Shown here: in pieces, positions 45,578 to 54,864 of the stretch | Layout of the letters: the number at the start of each line of letters is the position of its first letter | Numbering within the stretch: the stretch's first letter is position 1 | Assembly: GCA_905221605.1 (NCBI GenBank) | Contig: CAJNDS010002428.1 | Location: 62,001 to 126,000 of the forward strand | DNA: 64,000 bases | From: Symbiodinium natans | Taxonomy: Eukaryota > Sar > Dinophyceae > Suessiales > Symbiodiniaceae | Direction of reading: 5' to 3' | The notes under the pieces: generated by a model | Databases searched by the model: none | What the model was told of the DNA's origin: nothing | The model's input: the letters and a program-made list of their open reading frames with translations, nothing else | Translations under genes and position numbers: made by a program

Positions 45578-46269
45578 GGCAGCTTCGAAGACTCCTCAGA
45601 TGCTCGTTTAGATTAGCGACCTTCAGCCTCCAACACGGCTGTGAGCTGTGTGCGCTTCAAGGATTGCTCTGCCCAGGCTTTACCGAGTGTAGCACTGTGA
45701 GGGTTTCGAGTTTAGGGTTTCGGGTTTAGGGTTTAGGGTTTCGGGTTTAGGGTTTAGGGTTTAGCGTAGTACTCAGCAAGAGATTCGGCCCTCAAACCCT
45801 AAACTCTAAACCCTAAACCCCAAACCCTAAACCCTAAACCCTAAACCCTAGAACCTAGACCCTAAACCCTGGCTCCCCCAAAATGAACCGTCAAAGGGAT
45901 GATCGAGGGAACCGCAGGAACCGAAGTCCCACCCTCCTCGGAGCCTCTGAAGAACCTTTGAGGGCTCCCCCCTGAGGGCCTGACCAGCCACTCAAAGACA
46001 GCGGCATGGGGTTGCTTTTAGGGTTTCAGGGTTTCAGGATTTCAGGGTTTTGGGGTTTCAGGGTTTTAGGGTTTCAGGGGTTCAGGATTTCAGGGTTTTG
46101 GGGTTTCAGGGTTTTGGGGTTTCAGGGTTTTAGGGTTTCAGGGTTTCATGGTTTCAGGGTTTCAGGGTTTTGGGTTTGGGCTGGTTGTGGGCGTGGAGCC
46201 GCTCCCGCAAACCCCAGCACCTTCCCCTGAACACAGTACACGTAATCCGGCCCCAACCACGGACTCTCA

Positions 46270-46372
46270 GAGGGTGTTTCCGAAAATCAGGGGCCCTTAC
46301 TATAGAGTAGGATTCCAGGATTCCTGTATAGTAAGGATGCCAAAAGGTATCCCGAATTTTGGAGACCTCCCC
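46270..46372. mobile_element. inverted-repeat element, family 2 (copy g)
   Basis: Left GGGTGTTTCCGAAAATCAGG, right CCCGAATTTTGGAGACCTCC; the centre has its own small palindrome around AGGATTCCAGGATTCCTG. Confidence 0.65.
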
Positions 46373-46757
46373 ATATTGTTACTATCAAGCCCCACACCCG
46401 AAGCCCTAAGCCCTAAGCCCTAAGCCCGAACCCCTAACCCTAAACCCTAACCCTAAAGCCCAAACCGAAACACAAGAACTGAACCCCCTGAATCCGGAAG
46501 CCCAGAAGATCCTTTCGGCCCCTTCTCTCTCTGGAGGTGGCCGCAAGCTGAAGAGCCGTTGGAGTTAGGGTTTAGGGTTTAGGGTTTCGGGTTTCGGGTT
46601 TAGGGTTTAGGGTTTAGGGTTTAGGGCATCGTGCCCCAAAGCCCGTGGTGCCTCCTCCAAGCGTTAGGGGCGGCGAGGACGTCTGGGTGCGGGGTGTTGG
46701 GGGATGGTGGGGTTTAGGGTTTTTGGGTTTAGGTTTAGGGTTTAGGGTTTTTGGTTT

Positions 46758-46794
46758 TGGGGGGTTGGGGGGGGGGGGGGGGGGGGGGGGCGGG

Positions 46795-46837
<43 letters not shown>

Positions 46838-46925
46838 GGGGGGCGGGGGGGGGGGGGGGGGGCGGGGGGGGGGGGGGGGGGGGGCGGGGGGGGGGGGGGG
46901 GGGCGGGGGGGGGGGTGGGGGGGCA
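46758..46925. repeat. poly-G tract, about 165 bp
   Basis: Almost pure G on the + strand with a few C, A and T. Likely a G-quadruplex former or partly an assembly or sequencing artefact. The glycine-only and proline-only ORFs over it are artefacts. Confidence 0.9.
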
Positions 46926-46967
46926 GTGGGAAACGGAGTTGGAGTTGTCGGGGGGCAGTTACCGTAG

Positions 46968-47045
46968 CGAATGGCCTGCGGTGGCATCAACATCAGCCTC
47001 GCACGACTCGACCTGCCGGAAGGTGCCAAAAACATTCCGCATTGC
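46968..47045 (+). CDS. group D exon
   Basis: Acceptor ACCGTAG, frame reads MACGGINISLARLDLPEGAK then NIPHC, donor TGC|GTAAACCC where the CCCTAAA array supplies the donor. Function unknown. Confidence 0.55.
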
Positions 47046-47130
47046 GTAAACCCTAAACCCAAAACCCAAACCCTAAACCCTAAACCCTACACCCTAACCC
47101 CTAAACCCTAAACCCTGCTCTTGTGGCAAG
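47046..47130. repeat. group D intron: CCCTAAA array
   Basis: 85 bp, starting GTAAACCC and ending TTGTGGCAAG. Confidence 0.65.
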
Positions 47131-47223
47131 GCAGAGAGGTTATGAGTTTCCTGCAGCACAACGATGCATCTGTTCTGACCCCCCACGCTGAGAGTCCTTT
47201 CCTCACCTACAGCCCCCTTCTTG
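47131..47223 (+). CDS. group D exon
   Basis: Frame REVMSFLQHNDASVLTPHAE then SPFLTYSPLL, donor CTTG|GTCAGT. Function unknown. Confidence 0.55.
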
Positions 47224-47272
47224 GTCAGTCACCTTGGATCTTGCATCCATACTGTACCCTAAACCCTAAAAG

Positions 47273-47364
47273 ATGGCATCCTGGGTTCAAGCAGCGCAGC
47301 TTGCGTTCGGCCACACACCCCCTCACAGACATGACATGACCGACCCTTCTTTAGAGGCTTGGGG
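47273..47364 (+). CDS. group D exon
   Basis: After CCTAAAAG the frame reads MASWVQAAQLAFGHTPPHRH then DMTDPSLEAWG; donor GGG|GTAACC. The intron between this and the previous exon would be only 49 bp. Confidence 0.5.
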
Positions 47365-48279
47365 GTAACCCTGAGTTCTGCACTTGTGGCTCATGGGATT
47401 TGGCTGACCGGCTCAGGGTCCCAGCGCCCAAAGCCGAAGGCCCTAAACCATTCAGGCGCTCAACCCAGGGTTTAGGGTTTAGGGTTGCAACCCCGAAGCC
47501 TAAGCCCCTGAACCCTAGATAGACCCCTGAACCCCAAGACACTAGACCCTAAACCCTCAACACTAAAGCCTAAACCCTAACCTCAAGAGTCCTACGAACC
47601 CTAAGAGGCCTAAGGGCCTAAAGAACCCCTACGAGCCCTAAGAGCCCTAAGAACCCAAAGAACCCTAAGCCTGAAAGCCCCAGAACCCTCAACTGCACCT
47701 TACTTGTTTGGCGAAAAATGTGAAGCGAGCTTTCTGGCCATGGGCTATGGAGCAGGCCGATGGTTGAGGGGTGTCAGGGGTTCAGGCCGTCTTTTCAGGG
47801 GTGTAGGGCTCTGGGTTTGGTGGTCAGGGCAGATATTAGGGCCCAGGATCTTTCGGTTTCAGGGGCTTTCGGGGCTTTAGGGGCTTTAGGGCCTTTAGGG
47901 CTTTAAGGGGCTTTAGGGGCTTTAGCTACGGTGTTTGGGGGGTGGTGGAAAGCATCTTTGATCTTCTTTTGGGTAGCCCATGCTGCCAACGCTCGAGCTC
48001 CAGGGGCCTTGCAGCCCAAGTACCTACACACCAAAACCCTAAAACCCTAGACCTCCAAACCCTACACCCTGCACTGTCAACCCCAAAGCCTACACCCTAA
48101 AGCCTAAAGCCTAAAGCCTAAAGCCTAAAGCCTAAAGCCTAAAGCCTAAAGCCTAAAGCCTAAAGCCTAAAGCCTAAAGCCCAAAGCCTCAAGCCTAAAC
48201 CCCAAACCCCAAACCCCAAACCCTAAACCCTAAACCCGAAGCCCTAAACCCGAAGCCCTAAACCCCCCAAACCCTTAAG
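47365..48279. repeat. intron-like: mixed CCCTAAA, TTTAGGG and (GCCTAAA)n
   Basis: Short TTTAGGG 47465-47485, scattered CCCTAAA-like units 47490-47690, GGGGCTTTA units 47870-47930, homogeneous GCCTAAA array 48098-48190 (another local variant), CCCCAAA/CCCTAAA to 48270. Confidence 0.65.
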
Positions 48280-48374
48280 GTGAAGTGCGAGTTGCCCCTC
48301 GGCAGCCCTGGGGCGCTGCACCAGGCTGCCGAGAGCCTTGCTGGACAAGGCCGAAGGGCCTCTTGGGATTTGGG
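48280..48374 (+). CDS. group D exon
   Basis: After CCTTAAG the frame reads VKCELPLGSPGALHQAAESL then AGQGRRASWDLG; donor GGG|GTTTAGGG. Function unknown. Confidence 0.55.
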
Positions 48375-48609
48375 GTTTAGGGTTTTGGGGTTTGGGGTTA
48401 GGGTTTGGGGTTTGGGGTTTTGGGGTTTGGGGTTTAGGGTTTGGGGTTTAGGGTTTAGGTTTTGGTGTTTGGGGTTTAGGGTTTGGGGCTGAGGGTTTTA
48501 GGGCTTTAGGTTAGAAAGGTTTAAGGGGTGTGAGGGTTTAAGGGTCTAAGCTTTGGGGGGTGAGCGGGGGGGGAACCCTAAACCCAAAACCCTAAACCCT
48601 GAAGCCTAG
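48375..48609. repeat. group D intron: TTTGGGG/TTTAGGG then CCCTAAA
   Basis: TTTAGGG/TTTGGGG 48375-48495, short spacer, CCCTAAA 48575-48600, acceptor AGCCTAG. Confidence 0.7.
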
Positions 48610-48689
48610 AGGGGGTCATGCAGCGCAACAGTCGGGCTTCTGTCTTTCGCCTTGAGAGCTTTCGGTTCGGTGTTGGCTGCGCCAGCTAA
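48610..48689 (+). CDS. group D terminal exon
   Basis: Frame GVMQRNSRASVFRLESFRFG then VGCAS and stop TAA at 48687-48689. Confidence 0.5.
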
Positions 48690-48918
48690 GCCTGCAGTTG
48701 AGAAGCCACCTCAACCCTAAACCCCAAAATTAAACCATAAACCCGCAAACCAGAATTTCAAGGATTAGTGGTGATGAAAAGGGTTTTGCAGACTTGCATC
48801 CTGTTAAGTTTATTCTTGAGCCCTACAGCCAAAACCCTATAAACCCTACACCCTGAAGCGCATAGGGGACTACGGGAGTCTGAAACAGGGCTTAAACAGC
48901 CCTGAAAAAACAAAGCCC

Positions 48919-49036
48919 ACCTGAAGGTCCATGGCGAGCTGTAGGTAGTGTATAAGGACCTGAATTTTCGAAAGATAAACCCTAAACCCTAAACCCTAAC
49001 CCCTAAACCCTATGGCTACCCATGAACCTTCAAGTG
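48919..49036. mobile_element. inverted-repeat element, family 3, interrupted by CCCTAAA
   Basis: Left CCTGAAGGTCCATGGCGAGC, right ACCCATGAACCTTCAAGTG; centre replaced by five CCCTAAA units (48977-49013). Confidence 0.65.
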
Positions 49037-49119
49037 CCGGAGTTCTTTCCACCTCCCCCCCCCCCCCCCCTTGTGCGGAAGGCTCATGGCTAGGCCCCCA
49101 AACCCTACAGGGTTTAGGG

Positions 49120-49207
49120 TTTAGGGTTTAAGCAGGGTTCTGGGTAAGGCAACATATTTCAGAACTTCAACTAGGGTACTTAGAACCCTACTTATAACTC
49201 CCCTGAA
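49120..49207. mobile_element. family 3-like remnant
   Basis: AT-rich GGGTACTTAGAACCCTACTT and CTTATAACTCCCCTGAA resemble family 3 right halves; the left end is unclear. Confidence 0.35.
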
Positions 49208-49221
49208 CCCTAAACCCTGAA

Positions 49222-49325
49222 GAGTCGAGACCAAGGTTGAGGCTCGCACTTCATCGGCTCTCAGTGCGAGATCGAGTCGAGACCAAGGTTGAGGCTCGCA
49301 CTTCATCGGCTCTCAGTGCGAGATC
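49222..49325. repeat. perfect 52-bp tandem duplication
   Basis: Two identical units starting GAGTCGAGACCAAGGTTGAG, directly before the copia fragment. 52 is not a multiple of 3, so it shifts any reading frame. Confidence 0.95.
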
Positions 49326-49337
49326 GAGGTCCGCAAA

Positions 49338-49660
49338 ATGGACCTTCAAAGATTGCTTCCGAAACCCAAGGAGGTGGCGATATGGCTGAGCCAGAAGATG
49401 CAAGAGAAATCAAAGGAGGTGTACTGGCGACACCTATCCGAGAAGGAGAAGGTGAGAATTCGACGAGGCGCATGCAGTGGAAGTATCGAACGTGGCGCGG
49501 TAAGCAGCGTGCCGGTCCACAAGACATCATGGGCATGCGTTGGGTTCTCAGCCGGAAATCCGATGGCCGAGCTCAGGACTTGTGGTCCTTGTGCGACGTG
49601 GAGGCCGCTGCGCCAACGTTGAGCAGGATAGCACGGAACACCTTGCGGGCGTGCGCTAGA
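49338..49660 (+). pseudogene. Ty1/copia reverse-transcriptase fragment, frameshifted
   Basis: First frame (from 49338): MDLQRLLPKPKEVAIWLSQK then EVYWRHLSEKEKV. In a second frame EFDEAHAVEVSNVAR precedes GPQDIMGMRWVLSRKSDGRA and AAAPTLSRIARNTL. The order EFDxAxAxE ... MRWV...K.DG.A ... APT.SR..R..L matches the N-terminal part of copia-type (RVT_2) polymerases known from dinoflagellates. At least one frameshift, and no catalytic YVDD region present; the fragment ends at a CCCTAAA array. Confidence 0.6.
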
Positions 49661-49717
49661 CCCTAAACCCTCAAGGCTAAACCCTAAACCCTAAACCCTA
49701 AACCCTAATCCACTCAG
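49661..49717. repeat. short CCCTAAA array
   Basis: Six units, then acceptor CCACTCAG. Confidence 0.8.
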
Positions 49718-49795
49718 GCCTGGCAGTGTTGGACGTCGCAGCCCCACTGTCGGCCACCTGCGCAAGGGCCTCCAAGGAGGCCTCGCGACCCTGGA
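49718..49795 (+). CDS. possible exon
   Basis: One frame reads PGSVGRRSPTVGHLRKGLQG then GLATLDLGQG; another reads LAVLDVAAPLSATCARASKE and stops. Followed by a TTTAGGG array. Frame undecided. Confidence 0.35.
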
Positions 49796-49803
49796 TTTAG
49801 GAC

Positions 49804-50400
49804 AGGGTTTAGGGTTTAGGGTTTAGGGTTTAGGGTTTAGGGTTTAGGGTTTAGGGTTTAGGGTTTAGGGTTTAGGGTTTAGGGTTTAGGGTTTAGAGTT
49901 TAGGATTTAGGATTAAGGAACTAGGATTTAGGAACTGGGACTTAGGATGTAGGAATTAGGATTCAGGAACTAGGATTGAGCAACTGGGATTAAGCCCCAG
50001 GGAGTTTGAGGGCTTTGGGGGATTTGAGGGTGTTAGGGTTTTGGGAGTTTTGGGGCTTTAGGCTTTTGGGGGGTGGTTTGAGGGGTTTGGGGTTTTAGGG
50101 CTTTGGGGGTCCTGGGGTGTTTGGGGTTGAGAAGCCCCTAAGCCCGACATCTGGAAGGGGTTCAGGCAATTTGGCCACAAAGCCTTAGGTTCTTAGGGTA
50201 TTAGGATGTCTTCGGGTGGTACTGTAAGGGTTGGGCATTTCTTTTGCCGTGTATTCACACCCTCTAAGCTTGCCGCAGTCAGGTCGTGGCCTAAAAGCGT
50301 AAACCGTAAACCCTAAGCACCAAACCCCAGAATCCTTACCTAGAATCCGTTCGGACCTCTGGAACCGAACGTCTACGCCCGGAAGTTGCCAAGCGCTGCA
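49804..50400. repeat. TTTAGGG array decaying into TTTAGGA and G-rich spacer
   Basis: About 15 perfect TTTAGGG units (49805-49893), then TTTAGGA and GGAACTAGGATT degenerate units to about 49995, then TTTTGGGG-like sequence. No gene. Confidence 0.8.
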
Positions 50401-50633
50401 AGCTAGAAACTGGTATGGATTATGAGGGTTTAGGGTTTGGGGTTTGGGGTTTGGGGTTTTGGGGGAGTTTCAGGGTGAGGAGTTCCTCATTGATCACTAT
50501 ACGTATAAGAACACAGGAATCTTCAAGCACACCTGTCTCCCCCTTTGCCGCCAGGCTTTGCGACTGCCGCCGAGGCCCGGAGGGCCTGGGGGCGGGGCGA
50601 GTTGCTACACTTAAGGCGACCGACACCCCCTGA

Positions 50634-50712
50634 TTCTTAGTAGGGAATGAGGGAATTAGGGCCCTATATATACCTGTATTATGTAGGGTACCTCATTCCC
50701 TCATTCCTACTA
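50634..50712. mobile_element. inverted-repeat element, unassigned family
   Basis: TTCTTAGTAGGGAATGAGGG pairs with CCCTCATTCCTACTAAGAA; centre CCCTATATATACCTG. Single copy seen. Confidence 0.6.
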
Positions 50713-51360
50713 AGAACCAGCCAATAGATCCTTCCCTAACCCCGTACCTTGAGACGCAGGTAGATACACCAGCCATTGCTCCCGCAAAAGACCTGTTGGA
50801 GGCTTCTGCGAGCACCTCCGACAGCCTATGACCACAAGGCACCTGGTCGTTCCAAATTTTGGAAAGCCCTAATAAGGGCAGTTTCCTAAACTTCGTTCCC
50901 TTTTGGGGCTAATGCGGAGCTAATTGCTTTGGCGGGGGCCGGCATGTTATGGATGTCGGGTGTGCTGTTCAGGTTTCTTGCGGCTTGCGAAACAGTGTCG
51001 GGTGTTCTCTGGATACGGCATGCGGCATGAATTGATGGGTATAGCTTCAATCCCAACTCCTGCAGTGAGCGTTCGTGGTTGGCGTGTTCAAAGTTATGGT
51101 CCCTCTGGGCACATCTAGCAGCCCGCATTGTCATAGCTACCCAAAAAGAAAACCCCAAACCCTGAACCCTGAACCCGAATCCCTAAACCAAACCCAGAAC
51201 AGCGCACCGGCAGGTCTGCATCGCTGATGGCCTTCTGGGCGATGAGGGGACGCAGCAGGCCCTGGTTGAAGTATCGTGTGTTGTGGTACATGGGGGCTCC
51301 AGATTGCGGAAACACCCAAACGCATGGAGACCTCAAACCCCAAGCTCGAGACCTTTGACC
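50713..51360. other. no supported gene
   Basis: Unique sequence. A + strand stretch (NAELIALAGAGMLWMSGVLF, 50912-51000) and overlapping minus-strand ORFs are open but unsupported. Confidence 0.3.
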
Positions 51361-51555
51361 CTACACCCCATAATGTTTAGCAGGTATTCTATGTATGTAT
51401 ATGTATACATAAAGTATTTTTATCGTAAAATAAATAAGTAAATATATAAATATGAAATTACAAATAAATGCGAAAAATGAATAAATAAAAGATATATATA
51501 AATATAAATATACATATACATATAAATATAAATATACATATAAATATAAATATGA

Positions 51556-51605
<50 letters not shown>

Positions 51606-51638
51606 ATATAAATATAAACATGTATATCTATCTATCTA

Positions 51639-51678
<40 letters not shown>

Positions 51679-51690
51679 CATGTATTTCAA
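51361..51690. repeat. TA-rich microsatellite block
   Basis: ATAAATATAAATATA and (TA)n tracts, about 300 bp of almost pure A/T. ORFs over it are artefacts. Confidence 0.95.
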
Positions 51691-51979
51691 ACATCCTTGG
51701 CCTGGCCCGGCTTGCTTTCGTCTCGCTAAGCCTTGCTGCTTTAAGGACTTGGCGAAATCCAAACCCTCAACGCTAAACCCTAACGCTTAAGTCGGAATAA
51801 GCCCCGAGGTCCAAGTTTCCCTTGCCTCAGTTCCTGGGCGCCTTGTTTTGGGTTTCGGGGTTTGCAGCCTCCACCACCCGGAAGAGCAAGAAGTGTGAAG
51901 AGGGTTTAGGGCTTGGGGGCCTGTTCAATGCAAGTGTTTTTGTCGTTTTTCAATGGGGTTGTAAGGGGATAGTAGGACA

Positions 51980-52121
51980 AGCTTTTGTCCTTCAGTATCT
52001 GCGGATTCGGCTCCTATATTTGCATTCCGCCAGCAGTGTTGAGCATTCAGAGTTAGACAGATGGCGCGTGCGCCAGGTCGCACCGATCCGAGAACTGACC
52101 GCTGACGGCGATCAGGAGTGA
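51980..52121 (+). CDS. possible terminal exon
   Basis: End of a longer open frame, reading QYLRIRLLYLHSASSVEHSE then LDRWRVRQVAPIRELTADGD and stop. The end looks coding; the upstream half (51822-51980) overlaps G-rich sequence. Confidence 0.35.
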
Positions 52122-52305
52122 CCCCAAACATGATGCTCCGTTGCTGAAGTACTAGAACCCAGAGTAGGCCCTTCTTCTCTCTGTTTTTTGGGGGGGATTC
52201 CGTTCCCTTCTAAAGCCCCTTGAGACCACAAAGGGGCACCCTTTTTCATTCCTAGGTTGCTCCTGGGTCTAGAGTAGCCTGGGGAACCCGGAACACGGAA
52301 CCTGA

Positions 52306-52395
52306 ACTTATGCTAACGGTCCTTAGTAGGGATGGTCGTGCTTCCCTATGACAACCCCTATGAAGGACGGTTAGCATAAGGGGGAACCATCCCAA
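52306..52395. mobile_element. inverted-repeat element, family 1 (copy d)
   Basis: Left GAACTTATGCTAACGGTCCT, right CGGTTAGCATAAGGGGGAAC; internal TAGTAGGGATGG. Confidence 0.65.
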
Positions 52396-52479
52396 CTTCT
52401 AGGGTGCACCAGGCCCAAGAGCCCTGGATGCAAAAGGGAGGGCTGCAAGACCCCGACAGCCCAGAGACAAACCCGAAAC

Positions 52480-52720
52480 CCTAAACCCTAAACCCTAATC
52501 CCTAAACCCTAGACGCTAAACCCTAAACCCTAGACGCTAAACCCTAAACCCTAAACCCTAAACCCTAAACCCTAAACCCTAAACTCTAAACCCTAAACCC
52601 TGCACCCTAAATCCCGGAAAGTTGGCTACCCTGGCCAGTGGCCTGCACTAGAAAAGGTGCACAGGGTTGTTAGAAAACCCTAAACCCTAAACCCTAAACC
52701 CCAAACCCCAAACCCGCCCG
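52480..52720. repeat. CCCTAAA arrays
   Basis: Units at 52480-52615 with CCCTAGACG variants, and at 52676-52715. Confidence 0.85.
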
Positions 52721-52859
52721 CCACCCCACTCTCTTGTCTTTTGGGGTGGGCGGGCGCTGGTCGAGCGCTCAGTGAGACCCTGCGAGGGAGCCCCAGGCGG
52801 GCGACCGAGCTGGCCTCCAGGCAGGCTTACCCCCTAGGCAGGCACAGGCCTAGACAGCA

Positions 52860-53745
52860 GTTGTCACGGTATTATATTACAGTACCCTAAACTGCAAGCT
52901 GTCCGCGCACCTTCTTGGCTCCTGCAGTGGAGGCCCCCTGGGAAGGCCCCTGGAGACCCTGGGTCCCCAAGCGCTGATCCGGGACCAAGGGGCCGTTTTG
53001 TTGGGGCAGGCAAGGCTGTGGCACTGGCTCTGGTCTCTGGCCCTGCCCCTGCCTTGCGGGTCTGGCCCTCCCTGGCCCTGGCCCTGGCCCTGACCCTGCC
53101 TCTAATCCTGGTCCTGGCTCTGGGCCTCGCCCTAGCCCTTGGCCCTGGCCCTGGCCCTGGCCCTGGCCCTGGTCTGGCCCTTGCTTTGTTCCAGGCCTGG
53201 CCCTGGCCTGGCCCTGGCCCCGCCGGCCCTCGGCCCACCCTGGCCTTGTGCGCTGGCCCTGGCTGGCCTGGCCCTGGCCTCTGGCCTGTTCGAGTCATCT
53301 TGCCCCCTTGCGCCAAGCCAAGCTGTCCGCGCACCGGTTTGTGTGTCCTGTTTCCGGTGCTCTCCCTGGCTTTCGCCCCTTCGCACCAACCCAATCTGTC
53401 CTGCCTCGCTGCCGTTTGCTGCAACTTTGTGCCTGGTCCTGACCCTGGCCCGGCACCCCCCCCTTCGCGCCGAGCCAAGCTATCCGCCACACCAGCCCTG
53501 TTTCCGTGGCGCTCTGCCCAACCCAAGCTGTTCACTGTGTGTTCTTCCTGGCTGGAGCCCCTTCGCGCCAACCAAGCCTTGCTGCCTTTGTCTGTTCCTG
53601 GCCCATCCCTTCATAGCCCCTTCGCGCCAACCCAAGCTGTCTTCACGGGCCCTGCCTCGTTTCCGTCTGCTGCAGCTTTGCGCCTGGTCCACGCACCTTG
53701 TGGAAATCCCCAAAAAGGGCGCGAGTGACTCATGTGATGCTTTGT
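52860..53745. repeat. (GGCCCT)n tract and degenerate GCCAACCCAAGCTGT repeats
   Basis: GGCCCT hexamers 53040-53290 keep all frames open on both strands. From 53310 a degenerate unit of 60-80 bp recurs, with CCTTCGCGCCAACCCAAGCT and GCTGCARCTTTGYGCCTGGT. It is a decayed minisatellite rather than a gene. Confidence 0.7.
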
Positions 53746-53782
53746 AAAAAAAAATAAAAGGTCTTAACTCCTTGAGAGTTGT

Positions 53783-53936
53783 AAGTGGGCGGTCTTGGGG
53801 TGGGTAGGTCTGCAGACTACCGCACGCTCCCAAAGCGCGCTCCCGTTTGGCAAACCCTAAAGTGGGCGGTCTTGGGGTGGGTAGGTCTGCAGACTACCGC
53901 ACGCTCCCAAAGCGCGCTCCCGTTTGGCAAACCCTA
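53783..53936. repeat. perfect 77-bp tandem duplication ending in CCCTA
   Basis: Two identical units beginning AAGTGGGCGGTCTTGGGGTG and ending GGCAAACCCTA. The second unit runs into a 270-bp CCCTAAA array. Confidence 0.95.
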
Positions 53937-54232
53937 AACCCTAAACCCTAAACCCTAAACCCTAAACCCTAAACCCTAAACCCTAAACCCTAAACCCTAA
54001 ACCCTAAACCCTAAACCCTAAACCCTAAACCCTAAACCCTAAACCCTAAACCCTAACCTAAACCCTAAACCCTAAACCCTAAACCCTAAACCCTAAACCC
54101 TAAACCCTAAACCCTAAACCCTAAACCCTAAACCCTAAACCCTAAACCCTAGCCCTGAACCCTAAACCCTAAGCCCTAAACCCTAAACCCTATACCCTAA
54201 ACCCTAAACACTCAACCCCAAACCCCGAACCG
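53930..54232. repeat. CCCTAAA array
   Basis: About 38 units, mostly perfect to 54150, then diverged. Confidence 0.95.
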
Positions 54233-54256
54233 GGACCTGCTGGCCGTGGTCGCCAG

Positions 54257-54336
54257 GAGCTCCCAGCGCTTCAGGCCCTGACGGAGTGGGCTGCAGAGCT
54301 TTGCCACGACCTCCTGAGCCGGCGCTTCAGTTTGGG
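54257..54336 (+). CDS. group E exon
   Basis: After GTCGCCAG the frame reads ELPALQALTEWAAELCHDLL then SRRFSLG; donor GGG|GTTTAGGG. Helical. Confidence 0.55.
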
Positions 54337-54551
54337 GTTTAGGGTTTAGGGGTTTAGGGTTGAGGGGTTTCGGGGTTCAGAGTTTGGGGGTGTAGGTTTA
54401 GGGGTGTAGGGTTAGGGTTTAGGGGTTTAGGCTTTCGGGGTTTTGGTTTAGGGGTTTAGGGTTTAGGGGTGTTTAGGTCCTAGAAAGATCCACATGTTCC
54501 AGACCCCAGTCCAGTGTTGCTGTTGGGTCTAGATGCCCTTGCCCTCTCCAG
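54337..54551. repeat. group E intron: degenerate TTTAGGG
   Basis: TTTAGGG and GTTTAGGGG units 54337-54475, unique spacer, acceptor CTCTCCAG. Confidence 0.7.
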
Positions 54552-54686
54552 CAGCAGCTTCAGCGCGCAGATGCCTTCTGTCATAGACTCCTTAGAAAAG
54601 TCGTAGGCGTAAAGTGTAAAGTCATCCGATTATTCCCAGGTCCTCAATACCCACAGCGGCCCTCGGATTTGCTGCACAAAGCCTAG
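54552..54686 (+). CDS. group E terminal exon
   Basis: Frame QQLQRADAFCHRLLRKVVGV, KCKVIRLFPGPQYPQRPSDL, LHKA and TAG at 54684-54686. Function unknown. Confidence 0.5.
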   Translation, partial: QQLQRADAFCHRLLRKVVGVKCKVIRLFPGPQYPQRPSDLLHKA

Positions 54687-54786
54687 TACAGCACCCCTAA
54701 ACCCCAACGCTTGTGGAGGTCTTCTCAATTTTGGCTCACCCCCCCCCCCCCTCCCCCCGGTATGAGTAGTAAACAACCCTGAGGTG

Positions 54787-54864
54787 AAGGACTCGTCTCG
54801 TCCACGCTGGTCGTCGCTGAGCCGCTGCTGCTGGAGGTCATCGTCTGGAGCTAGCTGGGTTTTA
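54787..54864 (+). CDS. possible exon
   Basis: Frame GLVSSTLVVAEPLLLEVIVW ends in TAG; flanked by C run on the left and TTTTAGGG-like units on the right. Confidence 0.3.

Larger units (their letters stand above)
45331..46967. other. no supported gene; inverted repeats, arrays and G tract
   Basis: Inverted repeat 45470-45577 (GCTTAAGAACCC ends); TTTCGGG/TTTAGGG 45700-45770; CCCTAAA 45790-45870; TTTCAGGG array 46015-46170; family 2 element 46270-46372; TTTAGGG 46565-46625; G tract 46758-46925. Confidence 0.6.

Noticed and set aside
46645-47062. Poly-glycine and poly-proline ORFs
   Set aside because: They arise from the poly-G tract, apart from the small group D exon at its right end.
50912-51120. 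NAELIALAGAGMLWM stretch compared with copia RNase H
   Set aside because: Similarity is limited to a few residues, and a stop follows soon after.
53018-53747. Two overlapping ORFs of over 200 codons, + and - strands
   Set aside because: Generated by GGCCCT hexamers and degenerate tandem units; composition is entirely repeat-driven.
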